DNA from: Chlorocebus sabaeus
Lineage: Eukaryota; Chordata; Mammalia; Primates; Cercopithecidae
DNA length: 64,000 nucleotides
NCBI RefSeq assembly: GCF_047675955.1
Contig: NC_132904.1
Span: forward strand, 80,667,447 to 80,731,446
Direction: 5' to 3'
In this document: positions 1 to 10,845 of the stretch, one piece after another
How positions within the stretch are numbered: the stretch's first letter is position 1
Layout: every line of letters starts with the position of its first letter
Program-made: the position numbers and the translations under genes
The notes under the pieces: generated by a model
The model's database searches: none
The model's input: the letters and a program-made list of their open reading frames with translations, nothing else
What the model was told of the DNA's origin: nothing

Positions 1-95
1 TTTTTTTTCCTTTTGTATACAGTGGGATCCTTAATTGTCAATTGCTGGTGTGAGAAAATAATAGCATAAATCAGATGTTCATTCCTGAATATGTG

Positions 96-230
96 GATCA
101 AGTAGGCAGCTTTAGGACTAGCAGTCAGGAGGCCTGGATTTGAGTCCCAGTTCTTTATCATCTGTTGGACCATGGTGAGGCCACTTTATCTTTTTGGACT
201 TCAGTATCCCATAAAAAGAGAGAGAGCATG
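96..230 (+). repeat. MIR SINE fragment
   Basis: Degenerate match to the MIR core: the segment around GGCCTGGATTTGAGTCCCAG corresponds to the conserved GGGTTCGAATCC block, followed by the ACTTTATC...TTCAGT stretch. Old and diverged; the edges are approximate. Confidence 0.5.
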
Positions 231-481
231 TCCAGAGTCAGTGAGAGCAGTAACTGTACTGTATAGTACTATGCAGGAAAGTACTCATACTTGATGTGTG
301 GAGATGTGTACATTGTAACATATAGATCTGAAAGTTCTTGCTATTTAGTGGATCAAAGATGTGCTCAAGTATTTGTTTAAATGTGAACAGAATGGAAATT
401 CAAACTTTTAAAGGAAATACTATGTGCAATATCAGCCAGTCATTTCACTTATTTGTTCTTACTTAAACACTTTATAAAGTA
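231..481. other. Intronic sequence, nothing recognised
   Basis: AT-rich single-copy-looking sequence up to the target-site duplication of the first L1. No open frame, RNA or repeat is recognised. Confidence 0.4.
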
Positions 482-495
482 TGGATCGCCATTTT
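482..495. repeat. Target-site duplication, left copy
   Basis: TGGATCGCCATTTT lies immediately before the poly(T) (the L1 poly(A) on the minus strand). The same 14 bases recur at 6967-6980. The last T bases merge with the tail, so the exact right edge is ambiguous. Confidence 0.9.
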
Positions 496-729
496 TTTTT
501 TTTTTTTTTAAATTTATTTATTATTATTAAACTTCAAGTTGTAGGGTACATGTGCACAACGTGCAGGTTTGCTACATATGTATACTTGTGCCATGTTGGT
601 GTGCTGCACCCATCAACTCGTCATTTACATCAGGTATAACTCCCAATGCAATCCCTCCCCCCTCCCCCCTCCCCATGATAGACCCCGGTGTGTGATGTTC
701 CCCTTCCCGAGTCCAAGTGATCTCATTGT

Positions 730-3700
730 TCAGTTCCCACCTATGAGTGAGAACATGCGGTGTTTGGTTTTCTGTTCTTGTGATAGTTTGCTAAGAATGA
801 TGGTTTCCAGCTGCATCCATGTCCCTACAAAGGACACAAACTCATCCTTTTTTATGGCTGCATAGTATTCCATGGTGTATATGTGCCACATTTTCTTAAT
901 CCAGTCTGTCACTGATGGACATTTGGGTTGATTCCAAGTCTTTGCTATTGTGAATAGTGCTGCAATAAACATACGTGTGCATGTGTCCTTATAGCAGCAT
1001 AATTTATAATCCTTTGGGTATATACCCAGTAATGGGATGGCTGGGTCATATGGTACATCTAGTTCTAGATCCTTGAGGAATCGCCATACTGTTTTCCATA
1101 ATGGTTGAACTAGTTTACAATCCCACCAACAGTGTAAAAGTGTTCCTATTTCTCCACATCCTCTCCAGCACCTGTTGTTTCCTGACTTTTTAATGATCGC
1201 CATTCTAACTGGTGTGAGATGGTATCTCATTGTGGTTTTGATTTGCATTTCTCTGATGGCCAGTGATGATGAGCATTTTTTCATGTGTCTGTTGGCTGTA
1301 TGAATGTCTTCTTTTGAGAAATGTCTGTTCATATCCTTTGCCCACTTTTGGATGGGGTTGTTTGTTTTTTTCTTGTAAATTTGTTTGAGTTCTTTGTAGG
1401 TTCTGGATATTAGCCCTTTGTCAGATGAGTAGATTGCAAAAATTTTCTCCCATTCTGTAGGTTGCCTGCTCACTCTGATGGTAGTTTCTTTTGCTGTGCA
1501 GAAGCTCTTTAGTTTGATGAGATCCCATTTGTCAATTTTGGCTTTTGTTGCCGTTGCTTTTGGTGTTTTAGACATGAAGTCTTTGCCCATGCCTATGTCC
1601 TGAATGGTACTACCTAGGTTTTCCTCTAGGATTTTTATGGTATTAGGTCTAACATTTAAGTCTCTAATCCATCTTGAATTAATTTTCGTATAAGGAGTAA
1701 GGAAAGGATCCAGTTTCAGCTTTCTACTTATGGCTAGCCAGTTTTCCCAGCACCATTTATTAAATAGGGAATCCTTTCCCCATTTCTTGTTTCTCTCAGG
1801 TTTGTCAAAGATCAGATGGCTGTAGATGTGTGGTATTATTTCTGAGGACTCTGTTCTGTTCCATTGGTCTATATCTCTGTTTTGGTACCAGTACCATGCT
1901 GTTTTGGTTACTGTAGCCTTGTAGTATAGTTTGAAGTCAGGTAGCGTGATGCCTCCAGCTTTGTTCTTTTGACTTAGGATTGTCTTGGAGATGCGGGCTC
2001 TTTTTTGGTTCCATATGAACTTTAAAGCAGTTTTTTTCCAATTCTGTGAAGAAGCTCATTGGTAGCTTGATGGGGATGGCATTGAATCTATAAATTACCT
2101 TGGGCAGTATGGCCATTTTCACGATATTGATTCTTCCTATCCATGAGCATGGTATGTTCTTCCATTTGTTTGTGTCCTCTTTGATTTCACTGAGCAGTGG
2201 TTTGTAGTTCTCCTTGAAGAGGTCCTTTACATCCCTTGTAAGTTGGATTCCTAGGTATTTTATTCTCTTTGAAGCAATTGTGAATGGAAGTTCATTCCTG
2301 ATTTGGCTCTCTGTTTGACTGTCACTGGTGTATAAGAATGCTTGTGATTTTTGCACATTAATTTTGTATCCTGAGACTTTGCTGAAGTTGCTGATCAGCT
2401 TAAGGAGATTTTGGGCTGAGACAATGGGGTTTTCTAAATATACAATCATGTCGTCTGCAAACAGGGACAATTTGACTTCTTCTTTTCCTAACTGAATCCC
2501 CTTGATTTCTTTCTCTTGCCTGATTGCCCTAGCCAGAACTTCCAACACTATGTTGAATAGGAGTGGTGAGAGAGGGCATCCCTGTCTTGTGCCAGTTTTC
2601 AAAGGGAATTTTTCCAGTTTTTGCCCATTCAGTATGATATTGGCTGTGGGTTTGTCATAAATAGCTCTTATGATTTTGAGGTACGTTCCATCAATACCGA
2701 ATTTATTGAGCGTTTTTAGCATGAAGGGCTGTTGAATTTTGTCAAAAGCCTTTTCTGCATCTATTGAGATAATGATGTGGTTCTTGTCTTTGGTTCTGTT
2801 TATATGCTGGATTATGTTTATTGATTTGCGAATGTTGAACCAGCCTTGCATCCCAGGGATGAAGCCCACTTGATCATGGTGGATAAGCTTTTTGATGTGC
2901 TGCTGAATCCAGTTTGCCAGTATTTTATTGAGGATTTTTGCATCGATGTTCATCAGGGATATTGGTCTAAAATTCTCTTTTTTTGTTGTGTCTCTGCCAG
3001 GCTTTGGTATCAGGATGATGTTGGCCTCATAAAATGAGTTAGGGAGGATTCCCTCTTTTTCTATTGATTGGAATAGTTTCAGAAGGAATGGTACCAGCTC
3101 CTCCTTGTACCTCTGGTAGAATTCGGCTGTGAATCCATCTGGTCCTGGACTTTTTTTGGTTGGTAGGCTATTAATTATTGCCTCAATTTCAGAGCCTACT
3201 ATTGGTCTATTCAGGGATTCAACTTCTTCCTGGTTTAGTCTTGGAAGAGTGTAAGTGTCCAGGAAATTATCCATTTCTTCTAGATTTTCCAGTTTATTTG
3301 CGTAGAGGTGTTTATAGTATTCTCTGATGGTAGTTTGTATTTCAGTGGGGTCGGTGGTGATATCCCCTTTATCATTTTTAATTGCGTCGATTTGATTCTT
3401 CTCTCTTTTCTTCTTTATTAGTCTTGCTAGTGGTCTGTCAATTTTGTTGATCTTTTCAAAAAACCAACTCCTGGATTCATTGATTTTTTGGAGGGTTTTT
3501 TGTGTCTCTATCTCCTTCAGTTCTGCTCTGATCTTAGTTATTTCTTGCCTTCTGCTAGCTTTCGAATGTGTTTGCTCTTGCTTCTCTAGTTCTTTTAATT
3601 GCGATGTTAGAGTGTCAATTTTAGATCTTTCCTGCTTTCTCTTGTGGGCATTTAGTGCTATAAATTTCCCTCTACACACTGCTTTAAATGTGTCCCAGAG

Positions 3701-4558
3701 ATTCTGGTATGTTGTATCTTTGTTCTCATTGGTTTCAAAGAACATCTTTATTTCTGCCTTCATTTCGTTATGTACCCAGTAGTCATTCAGGAGCAGGTTG
3801 TTCAGTTTCCATGTAGTTGAGCGGTTTTGATTGAGTTTCTTAGTCCTGAGTTCTAATTTGATTGCACTGTGGTCTGAGAGACAGTTTGTTATAATTTCTG
3901 TTCTTGTACATTTGCTGAGGAGTGCTTTACTTCCAATTACGTGGTCAATTTTGGAGTAAGTACGATGTGGTGCTGAGAAGAATGTATATTCTGTTGATTT
4001 GGGGTGGAGAGTTCTATAGATGTCTATTAGGTCTGCTTGCTGCAGAGATGAGTTCAATTCCTGGATATCCTTGTTAACTTTCTGTCTCGTTGATCTGTCT
4101 AATGTTGACAGTGGAGTGTTGAAGTCTCCCATTATTATTGTATGGGAGTCTAAGTCTCTTTGTAAGTCTCTAAGGACTTGCTTTATGAATCTGGGTGCTC
4201 CTGTATTGGGTGCATATATATTTAGGATAGTTAGCTCTTCCTGTTGAATTGATCCCTTTACCATTATGTAATGGCCTTCTTTGTCTCTTTTGATCTTTGA
4301 TGGTTTAAAGTCTGTTTTATCAGAGACTAGTATTGCAACCCCCGCTTTTTTGTGTTCTCCATTTGCTTGGTAAATCTTCCTCCATCCCTTTATTTTGAGC
4401 CTATGTATGTCTCTGCGTGTGAGATGGGTCTCCTGAATACAGCAGACTGATGGGTCTTGACTCTTTATCCAGTTTGCCAGTCTGTGTCTTTTAATTGGAG
4501 CATTTAGTCCATTTACATTTAAGGTTAAGATTGTTATGTGTGAACTTGATCCTGCCAT
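730..4558 (-). pseudogene. L1 ORF2 (endonuclease-reverse transcriptase), frameshifted
   Basis: ORF2 starts at 4558 and stays open for 873 codons. The apurinic endonuclease domain fills roughly residues 1-240: N14, the QETHL glutamate, the GDFNTP aspartate and the SDHSA histidine are all present. The reverse transcriptase domain follows, with the catalytic motif FADD within SLFADDMIVYL. A run of seven T (2031-2037) replaces the six found in the copy at 17284-17289. This +1 shift ends the protein at 1937. The remaining frame is open again to 730, including the C-terminal cysteine-rich segment CWRGCGEIGTLLHCWWDC. An intact primate ORF2p is about 1275 residues. The product of this copy would therefore keep endonuclease and polymerase motifs but lose the C-terminal third. 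Confidence 0.95.
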
Positions 4559-4621
4559 TATGATATTAACTGGTTATTTTGCTCGTTAGTTGATGCAGTT
4601 TCTTCCTAGCCTTGATGGTCT

Positions 4622-5637
4622 TTACATTTTGGCATGTTTTTGCAATGGCTGGTACCGGTTGTTCCTTTCCATGTTTAGTGCTTCCTTCAGGGTCTCTTGT
4701 AAGGCAGGCCTAGTGGTGACAAAATCTCTAAGCATTTGCTTATCTGTAAAGGATTTTATTTCTCCTTCACTTATGAAACTTAGTTTGGCTGGATATAAAA
4801 TTCTGGGTTTAAAATTCTTTTCTTTAAGAATGTTGAATATTGGCCCCCACTCTCTTCTGGCTTGAAGAGTTTCTGCCGAGAGATCTGCTGTTAGTCTGAT
4901 GGGCTTCCCTTTGTGGGTAACCCGACCTTTCTCTCTGGCTGCCCTTAAGATTTTTTCCTTCATTTCAACTTTGGTGAATCTGGCAATTATGTGTCTTGGA
5001 GTTGCTCTTCTCGAGGAGTATCTTTGTGGCGTTCTCTGTATTTCCTGGATTTGAATGTTGGCCTGCCCTACTAGGTTGGGGAAGTTCTCCTGGATGATAT
5101 CCTGAAGAGTGTTTTCCAACTTGGTTCCATTTTCCCCCTCACTTTCAGGCACCCCAATCAGACGTAGATTTGGTCTTTTTACATAATCCCATACTTCTTG
5201 CAGGCTTTGTTCATTTCTTTTTCTTCTTTTTTCTTTTGGTTTCTCTTCTCGCTTCATTTCATTCATTTGATCCTCCATCGCTGACATTCTTTCTTCCAGT
5301 TGATCAGACGGTTACTGAAGCTTGTGCATTTGTCACGTATTTCTCGTGCCATGGTTTTCGTCTCTTTCATTTCGTTTGTGAGCTTCTCTGCATTAATTAC
5401 TCTAGCCATCAATTCTTCCACTTTTTTTTCAAGATTTTTAGTTTCTTTGCGCTGGGTACGTAATTCCTCCTTTAGCTCTGAGAAATTTGATGGACTGAAG
5501 CCTTCTTCTCTCATCTCGTCGAAGTCATTCTCCGTCCAGCTTTGATCCGTTGCTGGCGATGAGCTGCGCTCCTTTGCCGGGGGAGATGCGCTCTTATTTT
5601 TTGAATTTCCAGCTTTTCTGCCCTGCTTTTTCCCCAT
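4622..5637 (-). pseudogene. L1 ORF1 (RNA-binding chaperone), frameshifted
   Basis: ORF1 starts at 5637 with MGKKQGRKAGN, the usual N-terminus. It runs through the start of the coiled coil, then loses frame at about 5304-5308, where one base is missing relative to the expected frame (the peptide changes after SFSNRL). The 124-codon product stops at 5263. The second part, 5287-4622, is open in the shifted frame. It contains the end of the coiled coil, the RRM (around NLRLIGVPE) and the C-terminal domain ending QPLQKHAKM. A working ORF1p is about 338 residues and forms trimers that coat L1 RNA. The single indel should abolish RNA binding by this copy. Confidence 0.95.
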
Positions 5638-6659
5638 CTTTGTGGTTTTATCTGCCTCTGGTCTTTGATGATGGTGATGTACTGATGGGGTTTTGGTGTA
5701 GGTGTCCTTCCTGTTTGATAGCTTTCCTTCTAACAGTCAGGATCCTCAGCTGTAGGTTGTAGCTGTAGGAGATTGCTTGAGGTCCACTCCAGACCCTGTT
5801 TGCCTGGGTATCAGCAGCAGAGGCTGCAGAAGATAGAATATTTCTGAACAGCGAGTGTACCTGTCTGATTCTTGCTTTGGAATCTTCCTCTCAGGGGTGT
5901 ACTCCACCCTGTGAGGTGTGGGGTGTCAGACTGCCCCTAGTGGGGGATGTCTCCCAGTTAGGCTACTAAGGGGTCAGGGACCCACTTGAGCAGGGAGTCT
6001 GTCCCTTCTCAGATCTCAACCTCCGTGTTGGGAGATCCACTGCTCTCTTCAAAGCTGTCAGACAGAGTCGTTTGCGTCTGCAGAGCTGCTGCGTTTGTTA
6101 TTATTTACTGTGCCCTGTCCCCAGAGGTGGAGTCTACAGAGACAGGCAGGTTTCCTTGAGCTGCTGTGAGCTCCACCCAGTTCGAGCTTCCCAGCAGCTT
6201 TGTTTACCTACTTAAGCCTCAGCAATGGCGGGCGCCCCTCCCCCAGCCTCGCTGCTGCCTTGCCGGTAGATCACAGACTGCTGTGCTAGCAATGAGGGAG
6301 GCTCCGTGGGTGTGGGACACTCCCGGCCAGGTGTGGGATATGATCTCCTGGTGTGCCTGTCTGCTTAAAGCGCAGTATTGGGGTGGGAGTTACCCGATTT
6401 TCCAGGTGTTGTGTGTCTCAGTTCCCCTGGCTAGGAAAAGGGATTCCCTTCCCCCTTGCGCTTTCCAGGTGAGGCAATGCCTCGCCCTGCTTCAGCTCTC
6501 GCTGGTCGGGCTGCAGCAGCTGACCAGCACCGATCGTCTGGCACTCCCCAGTGAGATGAACCCAGTACCTCAGTTGAAAATGCAGAAATCGCCGGTCTTC
6601 TGTGTCGCTCGCGCTGGGAGTTGGACACTGGAGCTGTTCCTATTCGGCCATCTTGCTCC
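5638..6659 (-). promoter_or_regulatory. L1 5' UTR with internal promoter
   Basis: About 1.02 kb of GC-richer sequence between the L1 5' end and the ORF1 start, matching the primate L1 5' UTR. The YY1 core (CGGCCATCTTG on the plus strand, 6645-6655) sits next to the 5' end, as in human L1 where it fixes the start of transcription. Primate L1 5' UTRs also hold an antisense promoter; here antisense would mean plus strand, reading out into the captured sequence. Confidence 0.85.
6225..6269 (+). pseudogene. L1 antisense ORF0, cut short
   Basis: The antisense start of primate ORF0 is present: ATG at 6225 followed by GCGGGCGCCCCTCCCCC (MAGAPPPAS). It meets TAG at 6267-6269 after 14 codons, whereas the described human ORF0 is about 70 codons. 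Whether this stop is shared by all Old World monkey L1 copies or private to this one cannot be told here. Confidence 0.6.
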
Positions 6660-6966
6660 TAAAATGTTTTTAATCAGCTTATATGCTGACTTTAGAATCC
6701 ATCCTTGGCTTAAGATGCAACTCCACCGCACTAACACATTCAGTGATAATTGAGAGGAAATCTGACAATTGATTAACTGATGATTCTTCAGGCAGCACAG
6801 CTTCCTGGTAACACCACCATGAGGACTTGGTGACGTAGATCTCATGTGACCAGGAGTCGACGTGTGCAGAAGTCCTGGTAGTCTGGTCCTTGTTCCAGTC
6901 TGGATACCAGCTTCCTTCAGCAGTGCAGGCGGTGGTCCCTGACGCTAGTGGAAGGAGTCAAACTTC
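6660..6966 (-). mobile_element. Putative 5'-transduced sequence fused to L1
   Basis: About 307 bp between the L1 5' end and the right target-site duplication. It is not L1 sequence I recognise, yet it lies inside the duplication and so most likely entered with the L1 RNA. On the minus strand it begins GAAGTTTGACTCC and ends TAAAAACATTTTA next to GGAGCAAGATGG. It has several CpG sites, unusual for old intron. A reading frame is open from after a TAG near its start, through the segment and into the L1 5' UTR, stopping at 6570. I do not recognise a protein in it. It could be upstream genomic sequence of the source L1, a spliced host 5' exon, or a promoter captured by an L1 lineage. Confidence 0.75.
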
Positions 6967-6980
6967 TGGATCGCCATTTT
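6967..6980. repeat. Target-site duplication, right copy
   Basis: TGGATCGCCATTTT, an exact repeat of 482-495. On the minus strand the cleaved site reads TTTT/AT opposite, close to the L1 endonuclease preference. Confidence 0.9.
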
Positions 6981-7424
6981 ATAGACAGTGGAATTTTACT
7001 GACAAGGTCAAAGTGTTGGTGAAAACAGGGACATAATTTCAAACTGTTTCTACTTTTTCTAGAGCTTCTACTGATACAAAGATACTCAGATACTCAGAGT
7101 TGATTGTTTATTTTTTTTTTAATAGTGGTGTTTGTAGGGGAGGTAGGGTAGTTTACATTCAAATTCTCAAAATAGAGAGGAAAGTGTGTCAGACCAAACT
7201 AGGGCACTCAACTTCCCTACCTCCCAGAAACTTGAAATAGATTTTGGCTAGAGGGTCATAGCTATTTAAAATTAATTTGCTCTCGTTACCAGTTTATTTA
7301 CTTTGTGAGTAAAGCCTCCACCTGTATTCATTTTGAAGCATATAAGTACATAATCAGCTTCAAAGTCAAGGAATACTTTGTCACAGTAACAAATGCAGGG
7401 TTTATCATACTTCTGAGGGACATT
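6981..7424. other. Intronic sequence, nothing recognised
   Basis: No repeat or coding feature recognised apart from a short T run near 7110-7120. Confidence 0.4.
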
Positions 7425-7500
7425 GGTTTATGAAGCCATGAGTTCAAGACCAGCCTGGGCAACAAAAGTGATACCCCATCTCTAAAAATCAAAATATTGT
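7425..7500 (+). repeat. Short old Alu/FLAM fragment
   Basis: GAGTTCAAGACCAGCCTGGGCAACA followed by CCCATCTCTAAAAATCAAAA is the central part of an Alu left monomer, diverged and truncated on both sides. Confidence 0.7.
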
Positions 7501-8150
7501 TTACATATACAGACTTACTCCCCAATCTCACTCTACCAATCTAATTAAGTTGACAGTTTCACTCTTAGTACTTGATGTTACACACATAAGTCTACAGTAT
7601 TCATCTGCAGCAATTTCACCTTGTAAACTAGAATTGTCTGCAATATCAACAGATTAATTTTAATATTATTTCTAGAATTTCCTTTAGAAATTTTGGTGCA
7701 TTCCTTGCCAAAAATATTTTAGGAACAAAAAAGATAGTCTATCATTAGCCCATATTCACAGAGTCACATCTACATTTTGCACTAAATCAAGTATTTTCTA
7801 ACATGGTACAGCATCACTGAAAAGTAAAATAATACTGAATTATTTGTTCCACTTTGACAATATAATTTAAAGTAACAGGTAATATCTACTCTGTCAAGGT
7901 ACTAAAATATTTTCTGCCATTGAAATAAGATTTGTGATTTTACACATTTTAAAGTATGTTAACTCATTTAAAATGATCACCAAGTCACAGTAAGTGTTAA
8001 AACTTAAAAAAATTCCCATATATGATGCATAAAACACACTGGAAGGAAAGATACAGAAGTTTTAATTTGGGTCCTTTGTGGGTATGGAGATTATGAGTGC
8101 TTTAAAAAGCACATTTCTACTTCCATGCTTTTTTCAATTGGACATATATC
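7501..8150. other. Intronic sequence, nothing recognised
   Basis: AT-rich, no recognised repeat family or exon. Confidence 0.4.
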
Positions 8151-8415
8151 ACAGCAGAGAACCTAACAACATGGGCTTTGGAGGCTTGGTCAGAGCCAGA
8201 TAGATCTGGGATCTCACCACAGCTCTGAAACTGGGGAGTTCTGTGACTACAGACAAGTCACTTGATATCTCAAAGCCTCAGTTTCTTCATCTGAAAATAG
8301 GGATAATGAGATTGTTATTGATTGATTGTTATTGTTATTGAGAGAATGCATGTGAAATACATAGCGTAGTGCCTGAAAAACAGTAAGCATCAAAAATGTT
8401 AGCTATCATTATGAA
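8151..8415 (+). repeat. MIR SINE
   Basis: Nearly complete MIR: AACATGGGCTTTGGAG, then GACAAGTCACTTGATATCTC, the conserved GCCTCAGTTTCTTCATCTG core, GGGATAATGAG and the GCCTGAAAAACAGTAAGCA 3' part. A small GATT/GTTATT expansion lies at about 8313-8341. Confidence 0.85.
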
Positions 8416-8597
8416 AAAGAGACAAGAAACATTTGCTTAAGAGAATATATAAAGAGACTACAGTGAAGAAAAAATACCAAAGGGGGAGAAAGAAAGAGCT
8501 ATGGTCAAGATGCTGAAAGTGTTTTTAAAATTTTGTATAAGAAAGGGAGGAAGAGAAGAGATGAATGGGATTTTCAGGAATAAAAATATAAACATAG

Positions 8598-10000
8598 AGC
8601 TTTTACAGCAAGGTACTGGTACAAAAACAGACACATAGACCACTAGAACGGAATAGGGAGCCTAGAAACAATGCTGCACACTTACAGCCACCTGATTTTC
8701 AACAACATTGACAAGAACAAGCAATGGCAAAAGGACTCTTTATTCAATAAATGGTGCTGAAATAACTGGATAGTCATATGCAGAAGATTGCAATTGGACC
8801 CCTTCCTTAAACCATCTATAAAAATAATCTCAAGATGGATTAAAGACTTAAATATAAAACCTAAAAATATAAAAACTCTGGAAGATAACCAAGGAAATAT
8901 TATTTTGGACAGAGGACCTGGCAAATATTTCATGGTGAAGATGCCAAAAGCAATTACAACAAAACCAAAAATTGACAAATGGGACCTAATTAAAGTAAAG
9001 AGCTTCTGCACAGCAAAGGAAACTACCAACAGAGTAAACAGACTACCTACTGAATGGGAGAAAATATGTGCAAGCTATTCATTACACAAAGGTCTCATAT
9101 CCAGAATCCATAAGGAACTTAAATTTACAAGCAAAAAACAAACAACATCATTAAAAAGCGCACAAAGAACATGAACAGACACAAAAGAAGAAGGAGACAT
9201 GGCCGGCAAGCATAAGAAAAAATGCTCAACGTTACTAATCATTAGAGAAATGCAAATCAAAACCACAATGGGGTAACATCTCACACCAACCTGAATGACT
9301 ATTATTAAAAAGGCAAAAATATAACAGATGCTAGCAATGTTGTGAAGAAAAGGGAATGCTTATACAGTGTTAGTGGGAATGTAAATTAGTTCAGCCATTG
9401 TGGAAAGGAGTTTGGGGATTTCTCAAGAACTTAAAACAAAATTACCATTCAACCTAGCAATCCCACTATTGGGTATTATATCCAAAGGAATATAAATTAT
9501 TCTACCATTAAGATATATGCACACATACGTTCAACACAGCACTATTCACAATAGCAAAGACATAGACTCAATCTAAATGCCCATCAACAGCAGACTGGAT
9601 TTTTAAAAATGTGGTATATATACACAATGGAATACTATACAGCCATAAAAATAATGAGATCATGTCCTTTACGGCAACACAGATGGATTTGCAGGCCATT
9701 ATCCTAAGCAAACTAACACAAGAACAGGAAGCCAAATACTTCATGTTCTCACTTATGTAAGTGGGAGCTAAACTTGGAGTACATATGGACACAAAGAGGG
9801 GAGCAACAGATACTGGATCCTACTTGAGAGTGGAAGTTGGGATGAAGGTGAGCATTGAAAACCTAACTATCAGGTGTTATGCTTATTACAGGTTTCAGAA
9901 TAAGCTATACACCAAACCCCTATGACATGCAATTCACCTATATAACAACCATGCACATGTATCCCTGAAACTAAAATAAAAGTTTAAAAAAAGAAAAAAA
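8598..10000 (+). mobile_element. Old primate L1 3' end (L1PB/L1MA type)
   Basis: Plus-strand 3' part of an L1: ORF2 C-terminal region (readable 8788-9174 as DLNIKPKNIKTLE through KIDKWDLIKVKSFCTAKETT, then broken by stops), the MEYYAA-like block near 9630, and a 3' UTR ending ATGCACATGTATCCCTGAAACTAAAATAAAAG with an A-rich tail. The 3' end type is older than the three young copies in this window. 5'-truncated and non-coding. Confidence 0.9.
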
Positions 10001-10245
10001 TAATAAATGCATATTCACCTAAACATTAGGGCTTTAAATAAGTCTTGTTTGATAAAGTACAATGTAATTTCCTTTTCATATTTCCCTTCCCTTGCCCACA
10101 GTAAAACTTATAGTTGTTTTGATATACAAACTTTAGCTTTTATGGAAGCCTTGGTTAAAGATTCTGATCAGCACACTTAATTGAACTCAACCACAACTAA
10201 CCGCACTCAGACCTCCTTAAGTTTTTATTCAAAAGTAGGTGTTTG

Positions 10246-10548
10246 GGACCGGGCGCCGTGGCTTACTCCTATAATCCCAGCACTTTGGGAGACTGAGGCA
10301 GGTGGATCACCTGAGGTCAGGAGTTCGCGGCCAGCCTGGCCAACATAATGAAATCCTGTCTCTGCTAAAAATACAAAAAATTAGCCAGGTATGGTGGCAG
10401 GTGCCTGTAAGTCCAGCTACTAAGGAGGCTGAGGCAGGAGAATCACTTGAACCTGGGTGGCAGAGGTTGCAGTGAGCTGAGACTGCGCCACCATACTCCA
10501 GCCTGGGCAAAAAGAGCAGAACTCCATGTCAAAAAAAAAAAAAAAAAA
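10246..10548 (+). mobile_element. Alu (AluS type), full length
   Basis: Complete dimeric Alu from GGACCGGGCGCCGTGG to an 18-base A tail. The middle A-rich linker and the right monomer are present, and many CpG sites have decayed. Confidence 0.93.
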
Positions 10549-10845
10549 GTAAAAAAAGTAAAAATAGGTAGATGTTAGGTCACAGCGTCTGAAACAACTT
10601 TGCAGTAGCTATTAGTTATTGAAGAATGTCCCCTAATTGCCTTGCACTTTACTGTTTCTATCAGTAGTATTCTTTCTTCAAGTAAATGAATTAATTCCAG
10701 ACCAAAGGGCTACATCATGAAGAAACCTGATCAATGTTTAATGTGTTGCATAAAGTGTAAAAACGCATGATAAGATCTTTAAAAACCACTGGCTAGGGAA
10801 TTAGACTGCATGCACTTAAAGATAACAATCAATCACTTAAAAAGT
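10549..10845. other. Intronic sequence, nothing recognised
   Basis: About 300 bp between two Alus without a recognised feature. Confidence 0.4.

Larger units (their letters stand above)
496..6659 (-). mobile_element. Full-length young L1, Old World monkey lineage
   Basis: A complete LINE-1 of about 6.15 kb on the minus strand: 5' UTR (about 5638-6659), ORF1 (4622-5637), a 63-bp inter-ORF spacer, ORF2 (730-4558), 3' UTR with a G-rich tract (about 510-729) and an interrupted tail rich in TAA/TAAA ending in poly(A). The 5' end starts with the YY1-binding core CAAGATGGCCG known from human L1. The 3' UTR is nearly identical to two other copies in this window (37.4 kb and 18.6 kb), so the family is young. 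Both ORFs carry one small frame-breaking indel, so this copy should not be autonomous. It is in the same orientation as DLG2 and lies in the intron downstream of the exon at 41.4 kb. The target-site duplication does not abut the L1 5' end but lies about 307 bp further out. Confidence 0.97.

Noticed and set aside
569..865. Plus-strand frame of 98 codons, also seen at 18750-18454 (minus) and 37460-37756
   Set aside because: It is the antisense of the L1 3' UTR and ORF2 end. It recurs because the L1 recurs, not because it encodes a protein.
6431..6628. Minus-strand frame of 65 codons in the L1 5' UTR
   Set aside because: Chance open frame in GC-rich 5' UTR; not a known L1 product and upstream of ORF1.
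6906..6966. Captured segment as a piece of a DLG PDZ exon (it reads LLKEAG, similar to ALKEAG of PDZ1)
   Set aside because: The similarity covers only a few residues, and neighbouring residues do not fit any PDZ domain.
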